The notes under the pieces are model-generated. The model was not told the origin of the DNA. It did no database searches and worked only from the letters and a program-made list of their open reading frames with translations. A stretch of 64,000 bases of DNA. Source: Kribbella monticola (lineage in GTDB: Bacteria > Actinomycetota > Actinomycetes > Propionibacteriales > Kribbellaceae). Below, one piece after another: positions 15,393 through 23,477 of this stretch. Each line of letters opens with the position of its first letter. Within the stretch, counting starts at the first letter, position 1. The stretch is taken from positions 62,001-126,000 of the forward strand of contig NZ_QFXK01000033.1 of NCBI RefSeq assembly GCF_003261635.1. Direction: 5' to 3'. The translations under genes were made by a program, and so were the position numbers.

Positions 15393-16190
15393 GTGGACGT
15401 GTGCTTGGGTTTTCCCGTGAGTTCCCCTGAGGCGGCCGACGCGGCCCATGCAGTGGCCCGGCAACACCGTCGCGCGCAAGCATTGGTGGGCGTGGTCTAT
15501 CTCGGTTTGCCGCTGGCGTTCCTGGTGGTGACCGTGGTGATCGCGTCGACTCGGTCGGCGTTCGCCTGGCCTGCGGTCGTGTTCCCGGCGCTCGTGCTGG
15601 TGCTGGGCTGGTTCCTGCGAAGCAGGCAGCGGTATCAGGTCGGGCGCTGGACCACCGTCGGCGCCTGGTTCGGTGGGCTGGGCGTGCTGTACGTCGGGTT
15701 CTTCTCGCTGGTGTTCGACGTTCGCTGGCTGGTCGCGGCCATCATGCCCGCTGCGCTGGTCGGCGCGTTCCTGGGTGCGCTTCTCGGACACGCTGCTCAG
15801 CGCGCGATCATGGCACCTCTGCGGCCCGAGCTCGCCGGTACGCAGTACGAGCTCACGCTGCAGTTGCGGGGCGTGCTGCTGACCACGCTGGACATCGGTA
15901 CGTCGACGGTGACTGTGCGAGGGCGGTTCTTCGCCACCCCGCCGGGCGGGCGGGAGGCGGGCCGGCGTACGTATCCCTTGTCGGCGGTGACCGGGGTCTT
16001 TGCCGCCTCGCTCAGCGGCTCCGAGCGGCTGAAGTTCCCGATCGCGCTACCAGCCAAGGCAGTCGGCTCGGCGGGACCGGCGCTGATTTTGCAGGCTCGC
16101 GGCGAGGACTGGGTCCTCCCCCTCAGCGCCGCCGACGCCGTCGCCGCCTTCCTCAACCACCGAGTCAGCGCCGCAAAGCTGACGTCCTGA
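15393..16190 (+). CDS. Hypothetical membrane protein
   Basis: About 265 residues. Two pairs of hydrophobic segments lie in the first half (ALVGVVYLGLPLAFLVVTVVI, FAWPAVVFPALVLVLGWFL, WFGGLGVLYVGFFSLVF, WLVAAIMPAALVGAFLGALL). A soluble β-rich C-terminal half follows (LTLQLRGVLLTTLDIGTSTVTV and YPLSAVTGVFAASL), faintly like YcxB-type proteins. No catalytic motif seen. GTG 15393 follows AGGTGG; GTG 15417 is the alternative. Converges within three bases of the methyltransferase stop. Confidence 0.65.
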   Translation: MDVCLGFPVSSPEAADAAHAVARQHRRAQALVGVVYLGLPLAFLVVTVVIASTRSAFAWPAVVFPALVLVLGWFLRSRQRYQVGRWTTVGAWFGGLGVLYVGFFSLVFDVRWLVAAIMPAALVGAFLGALLGHAAQRAIMAPLRPELAGTQYELTLQLRGVLLTTLDIGTSTVTVRGRFFATPPGGREAGRRTYPLSAVTGVFAASLSGSERLKFPIALPAKAVGSAGPALILQARGEDWVLPLSAADAVAAFLNHRVSAAKLTS

Positions 16191-16193
16191 GGA

Positions 16194-16871
16194 TCACCCA
16201 GCGCGCTGGTCGGTCCACCGCATGCCGAGGGCGAAGCCGAGATCGTCGTACTCGGCACCGGGAAAGACCAGGTCGTGGACCTCGCGGAACTGGCGACGGG
16301 ACAGGTAGACATCGCTGGCCAGATGGTCGAGCCACGGTCTGCTGAACCAGAACCGCAGCCCGAACCACGCGTCCCGCAGCCCGATCCGTCGTACCTCGGC
16401 CGGGAACCCTTTGATCGCACCCACCTGGTAGACGATCCGCGGCGGCGTCGGGTAGAGATCGCACACGTTGTCGACCAGCGCGACCGTGCCGCCGGGGCGG
16501 ACCAGCGACTTCAGTTGCTCGAGGCCGGCCCGGTAATTCGGCACGTGATGCATCATCGTGTGGCTGTAGACGAGGTCGAACCCGTCGTCGTCCACCTCGA
16601 ACAGATCAGCCACCCGGTACTCCGTGTTCGGCCGCGCCCGCTTCGCCCGGGCGATGTCGATCAACGGCTCACTCAGATCGACCCCGAGGACGTACCTGAA
16701 GTCGTCGGCCAGCCTTGCGACCGCGTAGCCCGAGCCGCAGCCGACGTCGATCGCGCGCTCACCGCGGACGCCGAGGCCGGACACCCATCCGCAGTTCTGC
16801 CCCGGGTGCAACCCGACGAACCGGTCGTAGTCGGCCGCGAACCGATCGAACAGCTGTGCATCAACCGTCAT
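16194..16871 (-). CDS. Class I SAM-dependent methyltransferase
   Basis: 225 residues with a Rossmann methyltransferase core: motif I RAIDVGCGSGYAVARL (about 38-53), the acidic end of β2 in LGVDLSEPLI, and the β4 motif FDLVYSHTMMHHVPNY, followed by GGTVALVDNVCD. The ubiquinone/menaquinone-like or small-molecule methyltransferase superfamily fits; no substrate can be named. ATG at 16871. The 16-bp tandem repeats lie immediately upstream and could affect its expression. Confidence 0.88.
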   Translation of the reverse strand: MTVDAQLFDRFAADYDRFVGLHPGQNCGWVSGLGVRGERAIDVGCGSGYAVARLADDFRYVLGVDLSEPLIDIARAKRARPNTEYRVADLFEVDDDGFDLVYSHTMMHHVPNYRAGLEQLKSLVRPGGTVALVDNVCDLYPTPPRIVYQVGAIKGFPAEVRRIGLRDAWFGLRFWFSRPWLDHLASDVYLSRRQFREVHDLVFPGAEYDDLGFALGMRWTDQRAG

Positions 16872-16934
16872 GCGAGTACGACGTCACCCGACGCCCGACG
16901 GTTGGGTCGGGATCGGCCTCCAGTCCGTCGGGCT

Positions 16935-17002
16935 CCGTTTTATCGGGGCACCGTTTTGTCGGGGCTCCGTTCCGTCGGGGCACCGTTTTGTCCGGGCACC
17001 GT
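16935..17002. repeat. Tandem 16-bp direct repeats, four full units and a partial
   Basis: Units at 16935-16950 (CCGTTTTATCGGGGCA), 16951-16966 (ending GCT), 16967-16982 (CCGTTCCG..), 16983-16998 (CCGTTTTGTCCGGGCA), then a partial CCGT at 16999. They fill the gap between the stop of the siderophore-interacting gene and the start of the methyltransferase gene. Units are near-identical and head to tail with no spacers, so this is not a CRISPR array. Confidence 0.85.
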
Positions 17003-17009
17003 GCTGGGG

Positions 17010-17831
17010 TCAGGCGCCGGCGGCTTCGCGTTCCTTGCGGGAGGTCTCGGCCTTCTCGGCCTGCCAGCCGTCCTCGTTCTTGCCCAGACGCCAATAGCCG
17101 GAGATCGAGACGCGGTCGCGGGGGAGACCGCGCTCGGCGTGCAGGTGGCGGCGGAGCTGGGTGACGAAGCCGGCTTCGCCGTGGACGAAGACGTGGACGT
17201 CGTCGGAGCGGAACTCGAGCTCCTCGACCGCCCGGACCAGGTTCTCCCCGCGCTCGCCCGTGCGGTGGAACCAGGTCAGCTCGACGTCGCCGGGGCCGTC
17301 GAGCTTCTGCTCCTCGGTCTCGTCCTCGACCTCGACGAAGACCTTCGCCTTCGCACCCGGCGCGAGTTGCTCGATCGCGGCACCGATCGCCGGCAGTGCG
17401 CTCTCGTCGCCGACCAGCAGGTGCCACTCGGCGTCGGGGTTCGGCGCGTAGCCGCCACCCGGACCGTTGAACCAGAGCTTGTCACCGGGCTGGGCAGCCG
17501 CGGCCCACGGCCCCGCGATCCCCTCGTCGCCGTGGTAGACGAAGTCGATCGTCAGCTCCCGCGCGGCCTCGTCCCAGTTCCGGACGGTGTAGGTGCGCAT
17601 CGTCGGCCACTGCTCGGCCGGGAACTGCTCACGGATCACGCCCATGTCGAGCGGCTCGGGATACGTCACGCCGGGCTTCGGGAAGAGCAGTTTGACGTAG
17701 TGGTCGGTGGTTCCGTTGTCGACGAACTCGTCGCAGCTCAGCACCAGCCGGATCATGTGCGGAGTGATCCGCTCGCTCCGGCGGACGACCGCCAGCTTCG
17801 CGCGGCGGTTACGGGGTGCGGGGTTGCTCAC
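17010..17831 (-). CDS. Siderophore-interacting protein (ferric-siderophore reductase type)
   Basis: 273-residue flavoprotein of the SIP/ViuB family. RTYTVRNWDEAARELTIDFVYHG contains the FAD-binding RxYT-x-R motif; GIAGPWAAAAQPGDKLWFNGPGG and LLVGDESALPAIGAAIEQL are the family's later motifs. It releases iron from internalised ferric siderophores by reduction, using reduced nicotinamide or ferredoxin. The start is GTG 17831. An iron-box-like sequence lies 36 bases upstream, so repression by an IdeR/DmdR-type protein is likely. Confidence 0.92.
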   Translation of the reverse strand: MSNPAPRNRRAKLAVVRRSERITPHMIRLVLSCDEFVDNGTTDHYVKLLFPKPGVTYPEPLDMGVIREQFPAEQWPTMRTYTVRNWDEAARELTIDFVYHGDEGIAGPWAAAAQPGDKLWFNGPGGGYAPNPDAEWHLLVGDESALPAIGAAIEQLAPGAKAKVFVEVEDETEEQKLDGPGDVELTWFHRTGERGENLVRAVEELEFRSDDVHVFVHGEAGFVTQLRRHLHAERGLPRDRVSISGYWRLGKNEDGWQAEKAETSRKEREAAGA

Positions 17832-17866
17832 GCGACCACGGTCCTCTCAAAACTTCGAGCAGAATG

Positions 17867-17890
17867 TTAGGCATACCTAACTAGGCTAAC
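17867..17890 (-). promoter_or_regulatory. Candidate iron box (DtxR/IdeR-type operator)
   Basis: Plus strand TTAGG-CATA-CCTAA (17867-17880) is a perfect 5-bp inverted repeat, followed by CTAGGCTAAC. On the gene strand TTAG recurs at 9-bp intervals, as in DtxR/IdeR boxes (TTAGG..CCTAA). It sits upstream of the siderophore-interacting gene. Confidence 0.7.
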
Positions 17891-17947
17891 CGACACTCCG
17901 AAATCCCCCGCCATCGCGGCGCAAACCAGCGGGCGCTGGGGTAGCCG

Positions 17948-17999
17948 CCTTCGTTCTCAGGGGATTCCCCTTCGTTCTCTGCGGTAGCCGCCTTCGGTC
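17948..17999. repeat. Three CCTTCG(T/G)TC direct repeats about 21 bp apart
   Basis: Copies at 17948, 17969 and 17991; the first and third are also preceded by GGTAGCCG. They lie at and just beyond the stop codon of the CDF transporter gene. No function is evident. Confidence 0.5.
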
Positions 18000-18717
18000 A
18001 GCAGCAGTCGTCGCAGGCTCGCGCCGTACCGTCCGTGGTGGGCGCGCAGCAGCCTTCGCCGCGCCAGGCCTGGACACCCTCGCGGAGGGCGACGGCCGAG
18101 ATCACCAGCCCGGCGATCGGATCGGCCCAGTACCAGCCGAGGGTCGCGTTGAGCAGCAGGCCGAGCAGAAGCACCGCGGACAGGTAGGTACACAAGAGAG
18201 TTTGGGTGCTGTCAGCAACTACCGCGTTGGAGCTGAGCGCCTTACCGGTACGGCGTTGCGCGTACGAGAGCAACGGCATCACCACGAGCGACGCGATCGC
18301 CAGGCCGATTCCTACCCCCGATGTGTCCGCCTCGCCTCGGCCGAGCAGAGCGCGCACGGATTCCACCGTCACGTAAGCGGCGAGACCGAAGAACGACAGC
18401 GCGATCAGGCGCAACGCCCGACGCTCCCGCGTCTGGGGCAGTGGATGCCGGAACTGCCAGAGGATGATCAGCCCACTCGCCACCTCCACCACCGAGTCGA
18501 GCCCGAACCCGACCAGCGCAACAGATCCCGCGACCGTCCCGGCCGAGATCGCGACGATCGCCTCGATGACGTTGTAGGTGACGCTCGCACCGGCCAGCAG
18601 TTGCGCCCGTCGCCCCAGCTTCTTGCGCCGCTCCTCCGCTCCGACCGTTTGCTGCTCTCCAACCATCGGCAGCATCCGCAGCTCGACGGGGTGGGCCGCG
18701 TGGTCCCGCTCGCTCAT
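17998..18717 (-). CDS. Cation diffusion facilitator, heavy-metal exporter
   Basis: 239-residue CDF-type membrane protein with about six hydrophobic segments. The metal-site acidic motifs are GFGLDSVVEVASG in the second segment and VVADSTQTLLCTYLS in the fifth, where a canonical HxxxD is replaced by ADSTQ. The C-terminus is Cys-rich (GCCAPTTDGTARACDDCC) instead of the usual cytoplasmic ferredoxin-like domain, suggesting thiol binding of a soft metal. Its ATG overlaps the regulator stop by four bases, so it is co-translated with the CmtR-like sensor and probably exports Cd, Pb or Zn. Confidence 0.85.
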   Translation of the reverse strand: MSERDHAAHPVELRMLPMVGEQQTVGAEERRKKLGRRAQLLAGASVTYNVIEAIVAISAGTVAGSVALVGFGLDSVVEVASGLIILWQFRHPLPQTRERRALRLIALSFFGLAAYVTVESVRALLGRGEADTSGVGIGLAIASLVVMPLLSYAQRRTGKALSSNAVVADSTQTLLCTYLSAVLLLGLLLNATLGWYWADPIAGLVISAVALREGVQAWRGEGCCAPTTDGTARACDDCC

Positions 18718-19046
18718 CGGCAGTCGCCTTCTGCGTCGGGCCGGCAGCAGGCGGGATCGACGGCCAGTACGACGTGCAGCAGCTCGGCGAGCGCCGTACC
18801 GAGGCTTGGGTCGGCCAGCTCGTAGCGGGTACGCCGACCTTCCGGTTCCGCGACGACGAGACCACAGCCTCGCAGGCAGGCGAGGTGGTTCGACAGGGAC
18901 TGCCGGCTGACGCCGATGCGCTCGGCCAAGTCTGCGGGGTAGCTCGGACCATCGTGCAGCACGAGCATCACCTGCGTGCGCGTCGGATCCGACAGCGCAT
19001 GCCCGAATCGGGCCAGCACCTCACTCCTGCTCACGATCGCGTCCAC
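18714..19046 (-). CDS. ArsR/SmtB-family metal sensor, CmtR-like
   Basis: 110-residue winged-helix repressor (FGHALSDPTRTQVMLVLHDG, ERIGVSRQSLSNHLACLRGCGLV). Counting from GTG 19046, the CxxxC pair in the recognition helix is C57/C61, the same positions as the Cd/Pb sensor CmtR. A Cys cluster near the end (C100, C101, C109) can supply the third ligand, C102 in CmtR. This supports both the family call and the start. Metal binding should release DNA and switch on the CDF exporter, which begins inside this gene's stop codon. A second possible start is GTG after AGGAG, nine residues in. Confidence 0.85.
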   Translation of the reverse strand: MDAIVSRSEVLARFGHALSDPTRTQVMLVLHDGPSYPADLAERIGVSRQSLSNHLACLRGCGLVVAEPEGRRTRYELADPSLGTALAELLHVVLAVDPACCRPDAEGDCR

Positions 19047-19089
19047 GCGCACGACAGTACACGATTCGATGTATTCAGCAGAACCTGTA

Positions 19090-20331
19090 CTACGCGTCGC
19101 TCGGCGCCACCGCCTTCGCCGAGCGCTGCCACAGCACCGCGAGCGGGATCGCCGCCGCGACTCCGGCGAGCCCGAACCATCCGACCGCCTGCACCGCGTC
19201 GGTCTTGTCGGCGAGCACACCGGCGAGCAGCGGGCTGACGCCGGTCGCGGTCGTCAGACCCGAGTTCGACATGCCGATCGCCTGGCCGCGCCGCGCATCG
19301 GGAAGCATGAAGGTCATCGACGTCGTCGCCTGCATCACCACGATCGTGCCGAACGCTCCCGCGAACACGAACAACACAACGGACACGACCAAGCCGGGTC
19401 GCAGCAGGCACAGCGCCACCGGCACTGCGGACGCGATCGCGAGCGGACCGAGCAGCCCCGGCCGTTTCTCCTCCGGCACCAACTTGCTGAACAGGAACGC
19501 ACCCACCACGCTGCCCAGCGGATCCGCCGCCAGGATCAACCCGACCATCACCGAATTGCCGCCGAACACAGCGGCGTACGGAGCTGCCATCCCTTCGTAC
19601 ACAGCCACCAGCGCCATCAACCAGAGCATCAACACCAACGCGCGCATGCCCCGGTCCGCGAACAACAGTCCCCACGACTCTCCCGCCGACGCCCGCCACG
19701 ACCGCCGTACGCCGGTGTCGCCGGGCTTGTCCGCGTTGGCCGCCGGGCGCGGTCTGAGCCGGCTGCGGATCAGCAGAGCGGATCCGAAGAAGGTGACCGC
19801 GTCGAGCGCGAGGACGACGTACGGGTTGAACAGGGCGATCAGGAGGCCGCCACCGGCGAACCCGGCCATCTGCGCCGACTGGATCGTGATGCTGCGGATC
19901 GCCATCCCAGTCGCGTAGCGCTCGGTGCCGAGTACTTCGGGGAGCAGCGCGAGCTGGGCCGATTTGAAAACCGGTTGGAGGAGCGAGACGACGCTCACCA
20001 GGACGCACCGCAGCCAGAACGGCACCGGCGGAATCGCGACCAGAACGATCAGGCAGCCGCGCAGTCCGTCGACCGCCATGATCAGCTCACGCCGCGGAAA
20101 CCGATCCGCCAGCCCGGTGAGGAAGATCCCACCGAGCAACGACGGGACGAACGTCAACGCATAGGTGAGACCGGTCAGCGCCGCCGAACCGGTGTCGGCG
20201 AAGACGAGCACCGACAACGCCACCCGGGCGAGCTGATCCCCGGCGACCGACTGCAACTCCGCCAGCCACATCGCCCGGAACTCCGGAACGCGAAAGCACT
20301 CCCGATAACTGCTCCTCGAACCTGCCACCAC
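19090..20331 (-). CDS. MFS transporter
   Basis: 413 residues with about twelve hydrophobic segments. The loop motif ADRFPRRELIMAVDGLRG after the second segment matches the MFS GxxxDRxGRR signature loosely. A polar central loop (RLRPRPAANADKPGDTGVRRS) divides the halves. This subgroup resembles drug/macrolide-type exporters, but substrate cannot be read from sequence. The GTG start is at 20331. It precedes the metal-sensor gene by 43 bases on the same strand, but the sensor probably has its own promoter. Confidence 0.85.
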   Translation of the reverse strand: MVAGSRSSYRECFRVPEFRAMWLAELQSVAGDQLARVALSVLVFADTGSAALTGLTYALTFVPSLLGGIFLTGLADRFPRRELIMAVDGLRGCLIVLVAIPPVPFWLRCVLVSVVSLLQPVFKSAQLALLPEVLGTERYATGMAIRSITIQSAQMAGFAGGGLLIALFNPYVVLALDAVTFFGSALLIRSRLRPRPAANADKPGDTGVRRSWRASAGESWGLLFADRGMRALVLMLWLMALVAVYEGMAAPYAAVFGGNSVMVGLILAADPLGSVVGAFLFSKLVPEEKRPGLLGPLAIASAVPVALCLLRPGLVVSVVLFVFAGAFGTIVVMQATTSMTFMLPDARRGQAIGMSNSGLTTATGVSPLLAGVLADKTDAVQAVGWFGLAGVAAAIPLAVLWQRSAKAVAPSDA

Positions 20332-20577
20332 GGGGCCTCACTCACACTCACGCCTCCCGGCCGCGCCCCCAGACGACCCTGCCAGCCGCAGCGTAGGTCC
20401 CAGATCACCCCCACTTCCTCCCTTTCGAACATCCTGAAAACGTTCCGCACACACCAACCACACAGCACATCCCGCTGCTGAATCGTCGGACTACAGCAAG
20501 TCAGGTGCGCTGGTGTCCGCAGTCGAGAACCCCAGCGCTCGACCAGCCTTCAATTGCGGTTTGTTCCTGCGCGAGGG

Positions 20578-20591
20578 CCCCGCACGCGGGG
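20578..20591 (-). terminator. Short GC-rich hairpin after the PEBP gene
   Basis: CCCCG (20578-20582) and CGGGG (20587-20591) flank a 4-base loop five bases beyond the stop codon. Weak on its own and without U-run; it is the only structure seen in the 20332-20595 gap, which is otherwise featureless and C-rich on the plus strand. Confidence 0.35.
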
Positions 20592-20595
20592 GCGG

Positions 20596-21159
20596 TCATG
20601 ACGTGCGCTGGTAGTAGCCATCGAGGCGGCCGCGGGCGAGGACAGGGCCGGCTGCGGCCAGGACGTCGCGGGGCTTGGCGGACTCCAGCGCGCTCCTTGT
20701 GGTCAGGGTCGACGCCAGAGCGAAGAGTTCGAACACGTAGCGGTGTGGGCCGTGGCTCTTCGGCGGTGCCGGTCCGAAGTAGCCGCTGCCGATGCCCGAG
20801 CGCAGTAGGCGTACGCCGTCGGCGGGACGTCCGGCATCGAGCGCCCCCTGAGCGAGAGCCGTGAGCTGTACGTCGAGCAGCGCCAAGCAATGCACGAACG
20901 GCAGGGGCGTGGGAGCGTCAGGATCCTCGACGACCAGCAGTAGTTGCACCGCAGCTTCCGGCGCGGGTGACCAACTCAAAGCCGGTGAGAGGTCATTGCC
21001 GCCGACCCGGACCGAGGCATGGACGGCCGGGATCGTCCCCTCGTGATCGAAATCGGGACTGGTCAGGTTCAGGGTCTGCTCGCCGGCAAGGTTCGCCGAA
21101 TTCCAGGCAAGCCCCGCTTGCCCCGACACTCGTCGCTTGGCCGACTGGTGCGTTGTCAC
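20596..21159 (-). CDS. PEBP / YbhB-YbcL family protein
   Basis: 187-residue Raf-kinase-inhibitor-like protein. It has the PEBP ligand-pocket motifs VVEDPDAPTPLPFVHCLALLD and SGYFGPAPPKSHGPHRYVFELFAL. Bacterial members are small soluble proteins of unclear role, perhaps binding phosphate esters or inhibiting proteases. GTG 21159 is chosen because AGGAG lies five bases upstream; a longer frame lacks this. It is downstream of the MarR gene, same strand, with a 40-base gap, so it may be under that regulator's control. A short GC hairpin follows the stop. Confidence 0.85.
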   Translation of the reverse strand: MTTHQSAKRRVSGQAGLAWNSANLAGEQTLNLTSPDFDHEGTIPAVHASVRVGGNDLSPALSWSPAPEAAVQLLLVVEDPDAPTPLPFVHCLALLDVQLTALAQGALDAGRPADGVRLLRSGIGSGYFGPAPPKSHGPHRYVFELFALASTLTTRSALESAKPRDVLAAAGPVLARGRLDGYYQRTS

Positions 21160-21199
21160 ATGTTCTCCTCGGACAGCTGGATTCGTACTGGACGGCGGG

Positions 21200-21676
21200 T
21201 CAGCGCGGGTCGGGGTTCTGGCGGAGCCGGGCGAGCTCGTCGAGTGCGCTGCGCTGGGAGCGCTCAATGAATCGCGCCAGTGCGCCCAACTCGTCCAGGT
21301 CGAGCACCCCGAGGTCTTCGTGGGCGCGGGCAGTCAGCCCGTCGTAGTACGCCGCGATGCGAGCCAGGCCGTCACTGGTCGGTTCGATGAGGACGCGGCG
21401 CCGATCCTGGGGATCGGCGGTTCGCTTGATGCAACCGGCAGCGTCGAGCCGGTCGATCATCCGCGACACCGACCCTGGCGTCAGGCCGACAGCGCCTGCC
21501 AGTTCGGCAGCGGTGGCGGGTCCGCGCTGGTTCAGCACATGCAGACCGTCCAGGTCGCTGGCGGTGACGCCCATGCGCTCGGCGATCAGCCGGTTGAGCT
21601 GCGAGATCGCGTTGACCCAGCTGGGCAGCGCGGCCAGCACCTGCCGCTCGGCCTCACGCCGCGATCGATTCCCCAT
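21200..21676 (-). CDS. MarR-family transcriptional regulator
   Basis: 158-residue MarR protein with full winged-helix signature (AAELAGAVGLTPGSVSRMIDRLDAAGCIKRTADPQDRRRVLIEPTSDG, residues 55-101). AGGAGGGG precedes the ATG at 21676. Two adjacent 16-bp direct repeats upstream are its likely operator. The PEBP gene follows in the same direction, so the pair may form an operon. Ligand unknown. Confidence 0.9.
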   Translation of the reverse strand: MGNRSRREAERQVLAALPSWVNAISQLNRLIAERMGVTASDLDGLHVLNQRGPATAAELAGAVGLTPGSVSRMIDRLDAAGCIKRTADPQDRRRVLIEPTSDGLARIAAYYDGLTARAHEDLGVLDLDELGALARFIERSQRSALDELARLRQNPDPR

Positions 21677-21711
21677 CCGCCCCTCCTGGTTGGACGACCC
21701 GCAATCGAGGA

Positions 21712-21743
21712 ACTAGTGCATGACACAACTATTGCGTGACACA
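21712..21743 (-). promoter_or_regulatory. Tandem 16-bp repeat operator of the MarR gene
   Basis: ACTAGTGCATGACACA (21712-21727) is followed directly by ACTATTGCGTGACACA (21728-21743), with 14 of 16 positions identical. It lies 36 bases upstream of the regulator start. A repeat this exact in front of a regulator gene indicates a binding site for two dimers. Confidence 0.65.
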
Positions 21744-21871
21744 CTTATATCCGGATCGTGAACGATTTGTCCACGCGAAGTCGGTACCGGTCGGAATCGG
21801 ACTTAGCCGGGCCGATGGTGGATCGAAGTAGAGCTGCTGGACCGAACGTCACGAGGGGGGCGTCGGGTGGG

Positions 21872-22303
21872 TCAGGTGGCGAAGACGGCGGAGTCGTGGG
21901 CGAAGGCTTTGAATTCGAGGGCGTTGGTGGCGGGGTCGTGGAGGAACATGGTCCATTGCTCGCCGGGCTGGCCTTCGAAGCGGAGGTAGGGCTCGATGAC
22001 GAACGGGATGCCGGCGGCGCGGAAGCGGTCGGCGAGGGCGTGGAAGTCGGGGATCGAGAGGATCAGGCCGAAGTGCGGGACGGGGACGTCGTGGCCGTCG
22101 ACGGGGTTGTGGATCGGGGCCGGGCGGGCAGGGGCGAGGTGGGTCACGAACTGGTGGCCGCGCAGGTTCCAGTCGATCCAGGTGTCGGAGCTCCGGCCAC
22201 GCTCGCAGCCGATCACGGTGCCGTAGAACTCCGCGGCAGCGGCGAGATCGTCGACGGGCATGGCCAGGTGGAAGCGGGGCAGCGGTGAGGTCGAATCGGT
22301 CAT
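21872..22303 (-). CDS. VOC-superfamily (glyoxalase/dioxygenase-like) protein
   Basis: 143-residue βαβββ vicinal-oxygen-chelate protein. FHLAMPVDDLAAAAEFYGTVIG opens it; His12 and the closing Glu in NALEFKAF are candidate metal ligands, with a second His in PHFGLIL. Members act as lyases, dioxygenases or antibiotic-binding proteins; the substrate is not apparent. ATG at 22303. Confidence 0.85.
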   Translation of the reverse strand: MTDSTSPLPRFHLAMPVDDLAAAAEFYGTVIGCERGRSSDTWIDWNLRGHQFVTHLAPARPAPIHNPVDGHDVPVPHFGLILSIPDFHALADRFRAAGIPFVIEPYLRFEGQPGEQWTMFLHDPATNALEFKAFAHDSAVFAT

Positions 22304-22355
22304 GCCTAGAACATACGAGCCGATCCGGCCTCACCGAGCGTTGTCCACAGGCGAA

Positions 22356-23477
22356 TCACGGCCAGATCGACGCGACCCATTCGGGGTGGTCGATGAACGG
22401 GTTCCGGTTGTGCTGCCAGGTGTCGAAGATGACCTGGTTGCGGCGCTTCTCGAAGGCGTCCGGCGGGTCGGCCGCACTCCACGCCTTCAACACCGACAAC
22501 CTGCCGATGTACGGCGCGGTGCCGTTGTTCACCGAGTCGTTCGGCTCCAGGTTCGCGAAGCCGTCGTCGCCCTCGTACCGCACGGCCATGTAGAAGATCA
22601 TCCGGGCCACGTCACCGCGCACCGCCGGCCGCGGGTCGAACGAGTCCGAGTCAGCCGTGCAACCGGGGCACTGGGCAACCGCCGTACCGCCGTTGTCGAA
22701 GTCCAGATTGCCGCGGGCCGAGTTCACCGAGACATCCTCGGGCCGAAGGTGGTGCACGTCGGTCCCAGGCCCGGTGGCCGTGCCGAAGTCACCGTGGGAC
22801 TTGGCCCAGACGTGTTCACGGTTCCAGTCGTCCACGCCGCTGCCGTTGGAGGACTTGCTCTGCGACCGTCCGGAGTACAGCAGGATCACGTTGTTGGGGT
22901 TGGCCGGGTCCTGGTCGGTGTCCTTCAACGCGTTCCAGACCTGGTCGTAGGTGAGCTTGGTCTGGTTCGAGATGATCGTGTGCAGCGCAGCCTTCAACGC
23001 CGTGCCGGACTTCCCGGCCGCGGCGGCGTAGTAGTCGCCGGGATCACCCGGATCCGAACCGCCGGCCCCGGTGAAGGCAGTCGCGTTCTTCAGCCCCGCG
23101 TGGGGAGTGAAGTACGGCGTGAGCGTGCCGGTGACGGCGATCTTCGTCCCGACCAGCCCAGGATTCGACAGCAGTCCGTACTGCGTCCTGAAGGTCGTCG
23201 GGATCTGCACGTAGAGCATCGAGCCCGTGCTCGTCTGACTCGCCGAGTCGGCCAGTGCCAGCGCGGTGTCGGCGGTGAAGTTGCTCCTGATCACCGTGGT
23301 CGCGGCGGTCGGTTGACCGACCACGTAACCCTCGACGGTCGCGACGGATCCGTCCTGCCGGCCGATCGCAGTACTGACGGAGATGGTCGCGGTAGTAGCC
23401 GCTGTCGACGGCACTACGCCGTACCCGAGCAGACCTAGAAGGATCGTTCCGATCAAGAAGGCACGGCGAACAAGCAC
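22356..23477 (-). CDS. Secreted endonuclease I family nuclease
   Basis: 373 residues. An N-terminal signal peptide (FLIGTILLGLLGYGVVPSTAA) leads to an OB-like domain (ISVSTAIGRQDGSVATVEGYVVG) like that of secreted Bacillus nucleases. The endonuclease I domain comes next: WNREHVWAKSHG and VHHLRPEDVSVNSARGN contain the His/Asn metal-site residues, with a following cluster of WASIW at the end. It should degrade extracellular DNA or RNA for nutrients. GTG 23477 is preceded by GGGAG. No immunity gene is seen beside it. Confidence 0.88.
   Translation of the reverse strand: MLVRRAFLIGTILLGLLGYGVVPSTAATTATISVSTAIGRQDGSVATVEGYVVGQPTAATTVIRSNFTADTALALADSASQTSTGSMLYVQIPTTFRTQYGLLSNPGLVGTKIAVTGTLTPYFTPHAGLKNATAFTGAGGSDPGDPGDYYAAAAGKSGTALKAALHTIISNQTKLTYDQVWNALKDTDQDPANPNNVILLYSGRSQSKSSNGSGVDDWNREHVWAKSHGDFGTATGPGTDVHHLRPEDVSVNSARGNLDFDNGGTAVAQCPGCTADSDSFDPRPAVRGDVARMIFYMAVRYEGDDGFANLEPNDSVNNGTAPYIGRLSVLKAWSAADPPDAFEKRRNQVIFDTWQHNRNPFIDHPEWVASIWP

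Noticed and set aside
16935..17002. CRISPR array
   Set aside because: The 16-bp units are contiguous with no spacers, and no cas gene is in the window.
18714..19220. Longer N-terminus of the metal-sensor gene
   Set aside because: The extra 58 residues are Arg/Ser-rich and overlap the MFS gene; GTG 19046 gives the CmtR-like cysteine positions.
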